A stretch of 34,118 nt of DNA from a bacterium (GTDB lineage: Bacteria; Patescibacteriota; Minisyncoccia; CAIUEV01), in NCBI GenBank assembly GCA_021779255.1, contig JAJYBC010000006.1:1-34118 (forward strand), in the 5' to 3' direction. Below, in pieces: positions 1 to 8,973 of this stretch; within the stretch, counting starts at the first letter, position 1, and the number at the start of each line of letters is the position of its first letter. A program made the translations under genes and the position numbers. Under the pieces are notes generated by a model. That model was not told the DNA's origin. It saw only the letters and a list, made by a program, of their open reading frames with translations, and ran no database searches.

Positions 1-116
1 CCTCATTTTATACATAATAAAAACAAAATCGTAAATAAATTGAAGATATCGAAAATTTGGTGTTTACTATTTGTAATTGTTTGTTTGTGTTTTTTTATTA
101 TATTATTTTTTTATTC

Positions 117-203
117 TCTTTTTCTGGCTTTTTATTTTTTTTCGAGTGGAGAAGTCACCCTGCCGGGGGCACACTCTCAAAAAAATAAAAAGCCAGAAAA
201 AGA
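117..203 (-). repeat. Conserved-loop/variable-stem hairpin element, copy 1 (inverted orientation)
   Basis: Arms 117-148 and 172-203 are complementary with 2 mismatches; the reverse complement of 149-171 is TGCCCCCGGCAGGGTGACTTCTC, identical to the loop of copy 2. Confidence 0.9.
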
Positions 204-268
204 TTTTACAAAAGTCTAATTAGTTAATAAAAAACTGAGAAGAGCCTTAAACAAATTACTAAACTATT

Positions 269-808
269 ATGGTTTTAGGAGTAGATAAATTGTTAAAATT
301 AGTTAAAGAAAAAAAACTAGTAGAGGATCTCTGCCAAAGAGAACTGGAAAATCCGGAAGGAGCCGGTTTTGACCTACGCTTAGGTGAAATTCACACTCTA
401 AAAGGTGAGGGATTTTTAGGCATTGAAAATCGTAATACTCCTGATTTGGAAAAAGTAGCAGAATATAAAGAAGGATCGGAAGAATTTTTTGAATTAGTCC
501 CAAACAAATATTACTTGGTTACTACGATGGAGAAAGTTAATCTACCGGAAAATTTAATCGCTTTTGTCGTCTCTCGAACCACTCTTTTTCGCTCCGGTAT
601 CGCTCTTTTCAACGGAGCCGTTTCTCCCGGTTATCAAGGTAAATTGACTTTTGCCTTGTGCAATTTGGGAGGAGAAAAGATTAAAATTGCCCTTGGAGCT
701 AGAATTATTCACATTACTTTTCAAGAAGTCAAAGGAGAAACTCATCTTTACCGTGGTCAATGGCAGGGAGGCAGAGTAACAACCGAAGGAGAGGAGAAAC
801 AAGTATAA
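269..808 (+). CDS. dcd: dCTP deaminase / dUTPase-family protein
   Basis: Motifs GAGFDLRLG, SRTTLFRSGI, GAVSPGYQGKLTFAL typical of the dCTP deaminase fold. Confidence 0.8.
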   Translation: MVLGVDKLLKLVKEKKLVEDLCQRELENPEGAGFDLRLGEIHTLKGEGFLGIENRNTPDLEKVAEYKEGSEEFFELVPNKYYLVTTMEKVNLPENLIAFVVSRTTLFRSGIALFNGAVSPGYQGKLTFALCNLGGEKIKIALGARIIHITFQEVKGETHLYRGQWQGGRVTTEGEEKQV

Positions 809-839
809 TTTAAAACTTAAACTTAGCTAAATAATTTTT

Positions 840-930
840 TCAGTACTTTTTGACTGTACTTTTACTTTTAGTGTGCCCCCGGCAGGGTGACTTCTCCACT
901 AAAAGTAAAAGTACAGTCAAAAAGTACTGA
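840..930 (+). repeat. Conserved-loop/variable-stem hairpin element, copy 2
   Basis: Perfect 34-bp inverted arms 840-873 and 897-930 around loop TGCCCCCGGCAGGGTGACTTCTC (874-896). Confidence 0.95.
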
Positions 931-952
931 GGTTATTTATAAACTTAAACTT

Positions 953-2221
953 ATGGAAAATTTAAACAACCATTTTGTTATTCAAAAATCCAATCGTGTC
1001 GGAGGCGAAATCGCTGTCAAAGGCGCTAAAAACCACGCTCTCAAAATGCTAGCGGCAGCCGTCTTAACCGAAGAAGAGGTTGAGATTTTTAACGTACCTC
1101 GGATTGAAGACATTAAGCGTAAAGAGGAATTGTTGGAAATGATCGGTGTAAAAATCACCCGACGAAAAAAAAGTGTCGTTGTTAACGCCAAAGATATTAA
1201 AACTACTAAATTAGATTCCGAAAAATCAAGCACTATTCGCACTTCTATTGTTCTAGCTGGGGCTCTCTTGGGTCGTTTCGGTCGAGTTAGTTTTTATCAT
1301 CCGGGAGGTTGTGTTTTGGGAAAAAGACCGGTGGATATTTTTCTTCTTGGTTTTCAAAAATTGGGAGCTAAACTTACTTACAAGAACGATTTTATCAACA
1401 TAACGACTAAAAATGATCGTTTAACGGGAGGTGAATTTTTCTTTCGTCGTATTAGCGTCACGGGCACCGAAACTTTAATTCTCGCCTCCGTTTTAGCCCA
1501 GGGAGTAACTATCTTGAAAAACGTCGCTCAAGAACCGGAAATTGTGGCTCTGGTTAATTTTCTTAACTCTTGTGGCGCGCAAATTCAAGGTGCGGGAACA
1601 CCTGTAATTACTGTTAGAGGTGTTAAAAAACTTCATGGAGGTAAATGTCAAATTATTCCCGACCGCATTGAAATGGGTACTTTTGCTATTTTAGGAGCTC
1701 TTCACAAAGCTAAATTAAAAATTACCAACTGCGATCCTTCTTTAATTGAAGCCCTGATCGAAAGGTTGGAAAAGGCGGGTGCCAAATTCAAAATCGGTAA
1801 AAATTATCTTGAATGTTTGCCTTTTAAAAAACTTTTGGCCACCGATGTTATTACTCATGAATATCCCGGTTTTGCTACTGACTATCAACCTCCTTATAGC
1901 GTTTTAATGACGCAGGCAGAAGGTCAAAGTCTCGTTCATGATCCTATTTTTGAAGGTCGTCTTTTTTTCGCTGATAATTTGGTTCAAATGGGTGCTCAAA
2001 TTATTATGTGCGATCCTCATCGTATCGTTATCCAAGGTCCGACTCAACTAAACGGCAAAAAGTTAGCCAGCCCCGATATTCGAGCCGGCATTGCTTTAGT
2101 TTTAGCCGGATCCATTGCCGAAGGAGAAACCGTGATTGACAATATTTATCAAATCGATCGCGGCTACGAAAAAATCGATGAAAGACTCCAAAAAATCGGT
2201 GTTAAAATTAAGAGAATTTAA
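953..2221 (+). CDS. murA: UDP-N-acetylglucosamine 1-carboxyvinyltransferase
   Basis: EPSP-synthase-like MurA sequence (GGEIAVKGAKNHALKMLAAAVL, RTSIVLAGALLGRFG, PDRIEMGTFAI, ASPDIRAGIALVLAG). ORF track starts at 887, but those codons lie in the hairpin; ATG at 953 is the likely start. Confidence 0.93.
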   Translation: MENLNNHFVIQKSNRVGGEIAVKGAKNHALKMLAAAVLTEEEVEIFNVPRIEDIKRKEELLEMIGVKITRRKKSVVVNAKDIKTTKLDSEKSSTIRTSIVLAGALLGRFGRVSFYHPGGCVLGKRPVDIFLLGFQKLGAKLTYKNDFINITTKNDRLTGGEFFFRRISVTGTETLILASVLAQGVTILKNVAQEPEIVALVNFLNSCGAQIQGAGTPVITVRGVKKLHGGKCQIIPDRIEMGTFAILGALHKAKLKITNCDPSLIEALIERLEKAGAKFKIGKNYLECLPFKKLLATDVITHEYPGFATDYQPPYSVLMTQAEGQSLVHDPIFEGRLFFADNLVQMGAQIIMCDPHRIVIQGPTQLNGKKLASPDIRAGIALVLAGSIAEGETVIDNIYQIDRGYEKIDERLQKIGVKIKRI

Positions 2222-2267
2222 AAACTTATTCTCGCAAAAGCAAGAATTTAAAAATTAAAAGATTTTT

Positions 2268-2852
2268 ATGTTTTCAAGAAACGCCTTAAAAAAAATTTGC
2301 TCACTTCTGCTGCTACCCGCTTTAGTCCTTTTAATCTTGCCATTTCCTACTTTCGCAATCGACAATTTGCTCCCTTTTAACAGCATTAAAGAATGGATTA
2401 TGAGCATCATTAATAATTTGCTCTACATCGTGGCGGGAGTAACCGTTGTAGTTATTATTATTGCGGGAATTATGTATATTTTTTCCGGCGCTAACTCAGG
2501 CATGGCTGAAAAAGCTAAGAAAGCCCTTATGGGAGCAGTTTTAGGTTTTGCTATCGTTGTCGGCGCTCAAATTTTAATTAGTCAAGTCGGTTGCGCTTTG
2601 GGTTGGAAGGGGGCGGAAAATTGTGAGGGCGCTCACGGGATTATTGCTCGCACTATTACTTTTATTTTTAGTCTTTTAGCCGCTATCGGTATAGGTGGTA
2701 TTTTAGTTGGCGCCATTTTTTATTTTTCCTCCAGTGGTGAACAAAGTCAAATGGAAAAAGGCAAAAAAATCGTGGTTTCTTCACTTATTGGTACCATTAT
2801 TGCTCTTAGCGCCGCTCTTATCGTCAGACAAGTAGAAAAATTCTTTATGTAA
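2268..2852 (+). CDS. Membrane protein with two tandem VirB2/TrbC-like pilin units
   Basis: Signal-like N-terminus; two related two-TM repeats (GIMYIFSGANSGMAEKAKKALMGAVLGFAIVVGAQILISQV and GAIFYFSSSGEQSQMEKGKKIVVSSLIGTIIALSAALIVRQV). Confidence 0.7.
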   Translation: MFSRNALKKICSLLLLPALVLLILPFPTFAIDNLLPFNSIKEWIMSIINNLLYIVAGVTVVVIIIAGIMYIFSGANSGMAEKAKKALMGAVLGFAIVVGAQILISQVGCALGWKGAENCEGAHGIIARTITFIFSLLAAIGIGGILVGAIFYFSSSGEQSQMEKGKKIVVSSLIGTIIALSAALIVRQVEKFFM

Positions 2853-2861
2853 AGAAAAGGA

Positions 2862-2951
2862 ATTTTCAATGTTTAATTTATTAAATTAATATGACGGGGG
2901 CAGGTCGCAACCTGCCCGTACATAAAAAATTATTAATTATTATTTGAAAAT
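2862..2951. repeat. GC-rich palindromic core in longer imperfect AT-rich arms
   Basis: Core ACGGGGGCAGGTCGCAACCTGCCCGT (2894-2919) folds as (ACGGG..CAGGT)CGCA(ACCTGCCCGT); outer ATTTTCA (2862-2868) and TGAAAAT (2945-2951) are complementary. Confidence 0.65.
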
Positions 2952-2981
2952 TGAAAATTAGAAATTAAAAATTTTATCGTT

Positions 2982-4199
2982 ATGCTGCATATTCTCTCTG
3001 TGCTTTTCATTTTTTTTGCTCTTTTGGCTATTCTCGTTCTTACTCACGAATGGGGACATTTTGCTATGGCCCGTTGGTTAGGCATTGCCGTGGAAGAATT
3101 TGGTTTTGGTCTGCCTCCAAGAGTTATTGGCCTTGTTAAAGTCCGAAACGAAAAAAAACGACGTTACTGGAAAATTATCCGTAAAACAATCAGTCTCCAA
3201 AGATTGGCCGAGTTGAAAGAAAAAATTATTTCTCCCATCTATTCTCTTAACGCCATTCCTTTTGGTGGCTTCGTTAAAATCATCGGCGAAGATGGAGAAG
3301 AGAAAAATAATCCTCATTCTTTTGCCAATCAAACAGTCGGTCGCCGATTTTTAGTTCTCATCGCTGGTATTACCATGAATTTTTTGCTCGGTTCTCTCTT
3401 TTTTACCTTAGGTTTTATGCTAGGATTTCCGGAAATTGCTGATGACGCCACCAAAATTAAGGATCCCAAAGTTCAAATTACTTTTGTAGCTCCCACTTCA
3501 CCGGCAGAACAAGCTGGAATTGAAACGGGTGATATAATCCGATCAATCATTTTACCAAATGGAAAAACAATCAGCATCGACAAAGTTATCACTTTACAAT
3601 CCCTCGCTGAGACTTGGGCGGGTCAAAAAATAGTTGTGGAAGCTCTCCGAGGTAACGACCTTTACCGATTTAATTTAGAACCTCGCGCCAATCCTCCGAC
3701 CGATCAAGGAGCTATTGGCGTTGGTTTGGCTCGTATCGGTATTACTCAATATTCTTTTTGGGAAGCTCTTAAAATGGGGCCGACTCGTTCCGTTCAGCTG
3801 GTTTGGATTATGTTCGATTATTTTCGCGATTTGGTTACTAATTTTTTGCAAGCAAAGAAAGTCCAAGTTGAGCTTTCTGGACCAGTTGGTATCGTTGTTT
3901 TGACTAATCAAATGAAAGAAATGGGTTGGCCCTATTTAATTCAATTTGCCGGAGCCATTTCCGTTAATTTAGCTTTTATTAATTTTCTACCTTTCCCGGC
4001 TTTAGATGGCGGTCGTATTCTGTTTTTAATTCTCGAAAAGCTGAAAGGTCGTCCGATCAGCCCTAAAATCGAGAAAACGGCTCACGCTATCGGTCTTTAT
4101 TTTTTGCTTTTTTTAATGATCGTTATAACTTTTAAAGACGTTTCTCGTTTTCACGATAAATTTGCCATTCTGTTAGACAAACTCCAGTTCTGGCGTTAA
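2982..4199 (+). CDS. rseP: Site-2 protease family (RseP/M50) with PDZ domain
   Basis: HEWGH zinc motif, PDZ-like region, NLLPFPALDGG-type C-terminal motif (NFLPFPALDGGR). Confidence 0.9.
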   Translation: MLHILSVLFIFFALLAILVLTHEWGHFAMARWLGIAVEEFGFGLPPRVIGLVKVRNEKKRRYWKIIRKTISLQRLAELKEKIISPIYSLNAIPFGGFVKIIGEDGEEKNNPHSFANQTVGRRFLVLIAGITMNFLLGSLFFTLGFMLGFPEIADDATKIKDPKVQITFVAPTSPAEQAGIETGDIIRSIILPNGKTISIDKVITLQSLAETWAGQKIVVEALRGNDLYRFNLEPRANPPTDQGAIGVGLARIGITQYSFWEALKMGPTRSVQLVWIMFDYFRDLVTNFLQAKKVQVELSGPVGIVVLTNQMKEMGWPYLIQFAGAISVNLAFINFLPFPALDGGRILFLILEKLKGRPISPKIEKTAHAIGLYFLLFLMIVITFKDVSRFHDKFAILLDKLQFWR

Positions 4200-4225
4200 A
4201 AATATTTCCCGAAGTAAAGTATCGA

Positions 4226-4675
4226 TTATTTTCTCTCCATAAAAACTACGCCGTTCAAATGGTCTATTTCGTGTTGTAAAACTCGGGCCAGAACACCCTC
4301 CGCCTCCAACATTTTTTTTTGACCCTTTAAGCTAAAAAATTCCACTTTAATTTTTTGGGAACGAACTATAGGGAAAAAAAGATCGGGAAAAGAAAGACAA
4401 CCTTCTTCTAAAATTTCTTTCTCGGGAGAGAAAAAAGTTATTTCTGGATTGCAAAATAAACGAACTCTTTTACCCACCTTAATAACACAAATAGCCTGAT
4501 CAATATTAACCTGAGAGGCGGCTAACCCTAGACCGAGCCCCTCAAGACTTACTAGGGTTTCCCGCATATTTTTAGCTATTTTCTGCAAATCTTTGCCGAA
4601 ACTCTTAATTTTTTTTAATGGCCGAAAAAGAATCGCCGACTGCGGATCGCGATAAGTAATGATTTTCAAAGGCAT
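4226..4675 (-). CDS. def: Peptide deformylase
   Basis: GLGLAASQ, EGCLSFP and QHEIDHLNG motifs. Confidence 0.9.
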   Translation of the reverse strand: MPLKIITYRDPQSAILFRPLKKIKSFGKDLQKIAKNMRETLVSLEGLGLGLAASQVNIDQAICVIKVGKRVRLFCNPEITFFSPEKEILEEGCLSFPDLFFPIVRSQKIKVEFFSLKGQKKMLEAEGVLARVLQHEIDHLNGVVFMERK

Positions 4676-4697
4676 AAAATCGATAAAATTAAATTTA

Positions 4698-5999
4698 TTA
4701 TGGTAAGAAAGTCTTAAACCATTCTTTGATTTTGTCTACTGTTTGAGAAGAATCGGAAAATCCTTTGCCTTTGGCAGGAAGAGAGAAAGGAAGGCCGACA
4801 GAAATAGCGCCCTTGACTTTTTCCCAAATATTACCGCCTGAACGTATTTTTTCTTGATTAACCGAAAGCAAAAGACCAACTACCACCGCAAAAGCGGGAT
4901 CGTCCAGTGATTCGCTCATCCCTTCCATTTTTACAGGAAAACCAATCTGAGCGGGCAACAATAAAATCTTTTTGGCCAAATCAACAATTCCCGGTAATTT
5001 AGCTCCACCACCAGTGAAAACTACACCGGCGGGAAGCATTCCGTCTCTCTTAATTTTTTTCAGTTCTTTATTAATTAAACGGAAAATTTCTTCCATTCGA
5101 GCCTCGATAATTTCGGCAATTTCTTTAGCTTTGATATTACCTTCCTCACTTTTACTAATTTTAGACAAATTAATCTCTTTTTTGGCGGAAATATCTTTGG
5201 AAACCGCAAAGCCGTATTCTAATTTAACTTTTTCCGCTACTTCAATAGAGGTTTTAAGAACAATGGCAATATCGTTAGTAATATGCCCAGCGCCGATAGG
5301 TAAAGAAGAAGTAAAAATCAATTGATCTTCCTCATAAACGGCCAAGTCGGTCGTACCCATTCCAATATTAATTAAAGCTACTCCTAATTCTTTCTGTCTG
5401 CGATTAAGTACCGCCTGAGCAGCTGCCAAGGGCGAAGCGACGACATCTTCAATTTCAATTCCGGCTTGATTTACACACTTCCCTAAATTACGAATAAAAG
5501 GAGTTGATCCAGTGATAATTAAAGCATCTAATTCGAGACTCGATCCGTTCATTCCAATCGGATCGGGGATATCTGATTGATTGTCTAAGGAAAAACTTTT
5601 CGGAACCACGTGAATAATCTCCCGATTAGCAAAATTTTCTCGTGAAATAATCGATTCAGCTGTGCTAATAGCTCGATTAACATCTTCCGGACCAACTTCA
5701 CCATCCGGTCGGCTAACGGAAATTTTACTGCGAGCCGGATGAGCTAAAACATGACTGCCACCAATATTAATGATAGCTCTTTCAACGGGCACTCCCGCTA
5801 CTCTTTCGGCTGTTTCCACGGCTTTATTAATAGCCACAGCCGTATCTTCAATATTCACCACTACTCCCTTGCGAAGACCAGTACAAGCATTTTTACTGAC
5901 ACTCAAAACCCTCCAACGATTTTCTTCTTTGGTGGCTACTACTAGACGAATCTGGCTTGATCCGATATCTAATCCCACAACTACATCGCTACTTTTCAT
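4698..5999 (-). CDS. ftsA: Cell division protein FtsA
   Basis: VVGLDIGSSQIRLV, ALINIGMGTTDLAVY, GVVFTGGGAKLPGI actin-like ATPase motifs. Confidence 0.92.
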   Translation of the reverse strand: MKSSDVVVGLDIGSSQIRLVVATKEENRWRVLSVSKNACTGLRKGVVVNIEDTAVAINKAVETAERVAGVPVERAIINIGGSHVLAHPARSKISVSRPDGEVGPEDVNRAISTAESIISRENFANREIIHVVPKSFSLDNQSDIPDPIGMNGSSLELDALIITGSTPFIRNLGKCVNQAGIEIEDVVASPLAAAQAVLNRRQKELGVALINIGMGTTDLAVYEEDQLIFTSSLPIGAGHITNDIAIVLKTSIEVAEKVKLEYGFAVSKDISAKKEINLSKISKSEEGNIKAKEIAEIIEARMEEIFRLINKELKKIKRDGMLPAGVVFTGGGAKLPGIVDLAKKILLLPAQIGFPVKMEGMSESLDDPAFAVVVGLLLSVNQEKIRSGGNIWEKVKGAISVGLPFSLPAKGKGFSDSSQTVDKIKEWFKTFLP

Positions 6000-6148
6000 T
6001 TTTTATTTTTCTAATTCAAAAAAATTGTCTATACGCAGAATAACAAATTTTTTACAATCTGGCAAAAAAGCTCAAACAATGACTTTTTTGGTCATTTACT
6101 ATTCTTTTCTTTTATAATAAAGTATAAAAAAATAATTAGCCAAAAATT

Positions 6149-7891
6149 ATGATCAAGAAAATTCACAAGGTTATTCCGACCGCTATTGGCCAAATTGCTC
6201 AAAAAATTGAAAAATCCAACTATCAAATTTATTTGGTCGGAGGCAGTCTTCGGGATTTATTCTTAGGTAAAAAACTGAAAGATTTTGATTTAACCACTGA
6301 CGCTAAACCAGAAGAAATTTTAGCTATTTTTCCCAACAGTTTTTATAATAATACCTTCGGCACAGTAGGCGTCAAATTTAGTCGAGAGAAGAAGCAAGAA
6401 GAAGTAGCAGAAATAACCACTTTTAGACGAGAAGGTTTCTATTCCGACCAACGTCATCCCGATTCAGTTTCTTTTACGAAAAATATTCAAGAAGACTTAG
6501 AGAGAAGAGATTTTACCATCAACGCTCTCGTTTTGGATTTAAAACAAATTAACTTGTCAAAGGACAAAAAAGAAGGGATTAATAGGCTGGAAAAAATATT
6601 AACCAAAGTTAAATTAAGCAAACAAAAAATTTCCTTCAAGCAGACTCTTTTAGCTCAAATGGAAAATTACGGTCCAGGCATTGAAGGAGAAAAGAAGAAT
6701 TTGTTAGAAGTCGCCGAAGTTCCTCAACTTGGTTCCGGATCTTATCCTCAATATGAAATTGTTACTCCCGATTTTTCCGCTATTTCCGAAAAAGAAAGAG
6801 CTGGTTTTTTAATTGATTTATATGGCGGTTTAACTGATTTAGAAAAAAGATTAATTCGAGCTGTCGGCGATCCAGATACTCGTTTTAAAGAAGACGCTCT
6901 GCGCCTCCTCCGCGCTGTTAGATTGGCAACAGAATTGGGATTTAAAATCGAAAAACGGACAGCCGAGTCTATCCGTAAAAATGCCCCTTTACTTCAAAAA
7001 ATTGCTCGCGAAAGAATTCAGGACGAACTGACTAAAATTATGTTGTCTCCTTGGCCGGCCGAAGGTATTATTCTTCTTCATCAGTTAGGCCTGCTAAAAG
7101 AATTTTTACCCGTCTTAGAAGAAGGTTATGGAGTTGAACAAAATTGGCACCACATTTACTCGGTTTTTGATCATTTAACTTTGGCCTTAAAATTTTGTTT
7201 TTCAGACGAATTACCGATTAGATTGGCCGCTCTTTTTCACGATGTCGCTAAGCCACGCGTTAAAAGAATTTTCAAAAACGGCCAAGCTACTTTTCATTTT
7301 CACGAAGTGGAAGGCGAAAAAATCGTCAGAAAAAACTTAAATTATTTACATTTTCCAGTCGAAATTATTAACGAAACCGCTCTTTTGGTTCGTTATCATA
7401 TGTTTAATTATGACCCAGCTTTACATAACGAAAGGACCGTTAGGAGAATGCTCCACCGGGTGGGCGGCCTTGAAAGAATGAACCGACTTTTAATTTTACG
7501 TATCGCCGATCGATTAGGTAGCGGCTGTAAAAAAGGAGAGGTTTATAAAATTCGTAAATTAAAATATTTAATCGAAAAAGTTTCTTCCGACCCCATCAGT
7601 CTTAAACAACTCAAAATTAACGGCCAAGATTTGATGGATCAACTTAGAATTAAGCCGGGTGTGATTATTGGCGACTTGCTTAATCTCTTGCTAGCCAAAG
7701 TTATTGATAATCCTCTTAGTAATAAAAGAGAAAAACTGCTTAAATTAGCGGAAGAAATTTGGATCGGAGAGAAAGCCAATCCCGGATCTTTAATTAAAAG
7801 AAAGGTTAAAGCTGAAAAATATTTAGAAGAAGAGAAAGAGAAACGAGATACTAATTTACAAGATAAATATTGGGTGAGAGGGGGAAGATAA
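6149..7891 (+). CDS. cca: CCA tRNA nucleotidyltransferase / poly(A) polymerase family with HD domain
   Basis: YLVGGSLRDLFLG, DFDLTTDA, RRDFTINAL, DALRLLRAVRLATELGF, LAALFHDVAKP. Confidence 0.9.
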   Translation: MIKKIHKVIPTAIGQIAQKIEKSNYQIYLVGGSLRDLFLGKKLKDFDLTTDAKPEEILAIFPNSFYNNTFGTVGVKFSREKKQEEVAEITTFRREGFYSDQRHPDSVSFTKNIQEDLERRDFTINALVLDLKQINLSKDKKEGINRLEKILTKVKLSKQKISFKQTLLAQMENYGPGIEGEKKNLLEVAEVPQLGSGSYPQYEIVTPDFSAISEKERAGFLIDLYGGLTDLEKRLIRAVGDPDTRFKEDALRLLRAVRLATELGFKIEKRTAESIRKNAPLLQKIARERIQDELTKIMLSPWPAEGIILLHQLGLLKEFLPVLEEGYGVEQNWHHIYSVFDHLTLALKFCFSDELPIRLAALFHDVAKPRVKRIFKNGQATFHFHEVEGEKIVRKNLNYLHFPVEIINETALLVRYHMFNYDPALHNERTVRRMLHRVGGLERMNRLLILRIADRLGSGCKKGEVYKIRKLKYLIEKVSSDPISLKQLKINGQDLMDQLRIKPGVIIGDLLNLLLAKVIDNPLSNKREKLLKLAEEIWIGEKANPGSLIKRKVKAEKYLEEEKEKRDTNLQDKYWVRGGR

Positions 7892-7928
7892 ATTTCTAAC
7901 CTGCCTACCGGTAGGCAGGTTAGAAATT
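7891..7928. repeat. Perfect 38-bp palindrome with no loop
   Basis: AATTTCTAACCTGCCTACC|GGTAGGCAGGTTAGAAATT; first base coincides with the last base of the cca stop codon. Confidence 0.95.
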
Positions 7929-8010
7929 ATTGATACTTTATTTATATAAATCTAAAAAAATTTAAAAGTAAAAATAATATTACAAAATTTTATATTTAAT
8001 ATCTCTATCT

Positions 8011-8955
8011 ATGCGCATTCTCATCACTGGCGGAGCCGGATTCATTGGTTCTAATTTTATCCACTACTGGTTAAAAAAATATCCTCTGGATTATCTTTTT
8101 AACCTCGATCTTCTGACTTACGCCGGTAATTTGGAAAATTTAAAAGGAGTAGAAAAAAATAAAAATTACCAATTTATACGTGGCGATATTGCCGATTCAG
8201 ATTTAATCGAAACTATCTTGAGCGAGAAAGTTGATTTAATCGTTCATTTCGCCGCCGAGAGTCATGTTGATCGCTCCATTACCGATGCCGGCGCTTTTGT
8301 TCGCACCAATGTTCTTGGTACTCAAGTTTTGCTGGAAGGTGCTAGAAAAAATAATATTCGTTTTCACCATATTTCCACCGACGAAGTTTTTGGTAGTTTA
8401 GAACTTGACAGTCAAGAAAAATTTAACGAAAAAACTCCCTATGATCCGAGTAGTCCTTATTCAGCCAGCAAAGCCGCTTCTGATCATCTCGCACGCGCCT
8501 ACCATCGTACTTATGGTTTACCGGTGACCGTGACCAATTGTTCCAACAATTACGGACCGAGACAACATTTGGAAAAATTAGTTCCTCTTTTTATTACTAA
8601 TTTACTTCAAAATAAAAAAGTCCCTCTTTATGGCGATGGTCTCAACGTTCGTGATTGGCTTTATGTCGAAGATCACTGTCGAGCTATTGACGCCGTCATC
8701 AAAAAGGGCAAAATTGGTGAAACTTACTGTGTTGGTGGTGATGCTGAAAAATCTAATTTAGAGATCACCAACTTATTAGTTGAAAAATTAGGTCGCGATA
8801 AAAATTCAATTCAACCAGTAGAAGACCGTAAAGGACACGATCGACGCTATGCTATCGATGCTTCTAAAATTAAAAAAGAGTTAGGCTGGAAACCAACCGT
8901 TACCTTTGAAGAAGGTATTGAAAAAACCATAGAGTGGTATAAAAAACAATCGTAA
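8011..8955 (+). CDS. rfbB: dTDP-glucose 4,6-dehydratase
   Basis: GGAGFIGSNFIHYW, FAAESHVDRSI, HISTDEVFGSL, YSASKAASDHL, SNNYGPRQ. Confidence 0.93.
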   Translation: MRILITGGAGFIGSNFIHYWLKKYPLDYLFNLDLLTYAGNLENLKGVEKNKNYQFIRGDIADSDLIETILSEKVDLIVHFAAESHVDRSITDAGAFVRTNVLGTQVLLEGARKNNIRFHHISTDEVFGSLELDSQEKFNEKTPYDPSSPYSASKAASDHLARAYHRTYGLPVTVTNCSNNYGPRQHLEKLVPLFITNLLQNKKVPLYGDGLNVRDWLYVEDHCRAIDAVIKKGKIGETYCVGGDAEKSNLEITNLLVEKLGRDKNSIQPVEDRKGHDRRYAIDASKIKKELGWKPTVTFEEGIEKTIEWYKKQS

Positions 8956-8973
8956 CAGTGTATTTAAAATATT

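Noticed and set aside
117-203. Simple Rho-independent terminator
   Set aside because: Stem over 30 bp with a conserved 23-nt loop and copies in different contexts do not fit a standard terminator
887-952. Upstream extension of the murA ORF
   Set aside because: The extra codons are translated from the hairpin right arm and have no MurA similarity; ATG at 953 fits the family start
2945-2973. GAAAATTGAAAATTAGAAATTAAAAATT as a regulatory motif
   Set aside because: Similar AT-rich low-complexity text occurs near 26941-26963; likely compositional, no clear function
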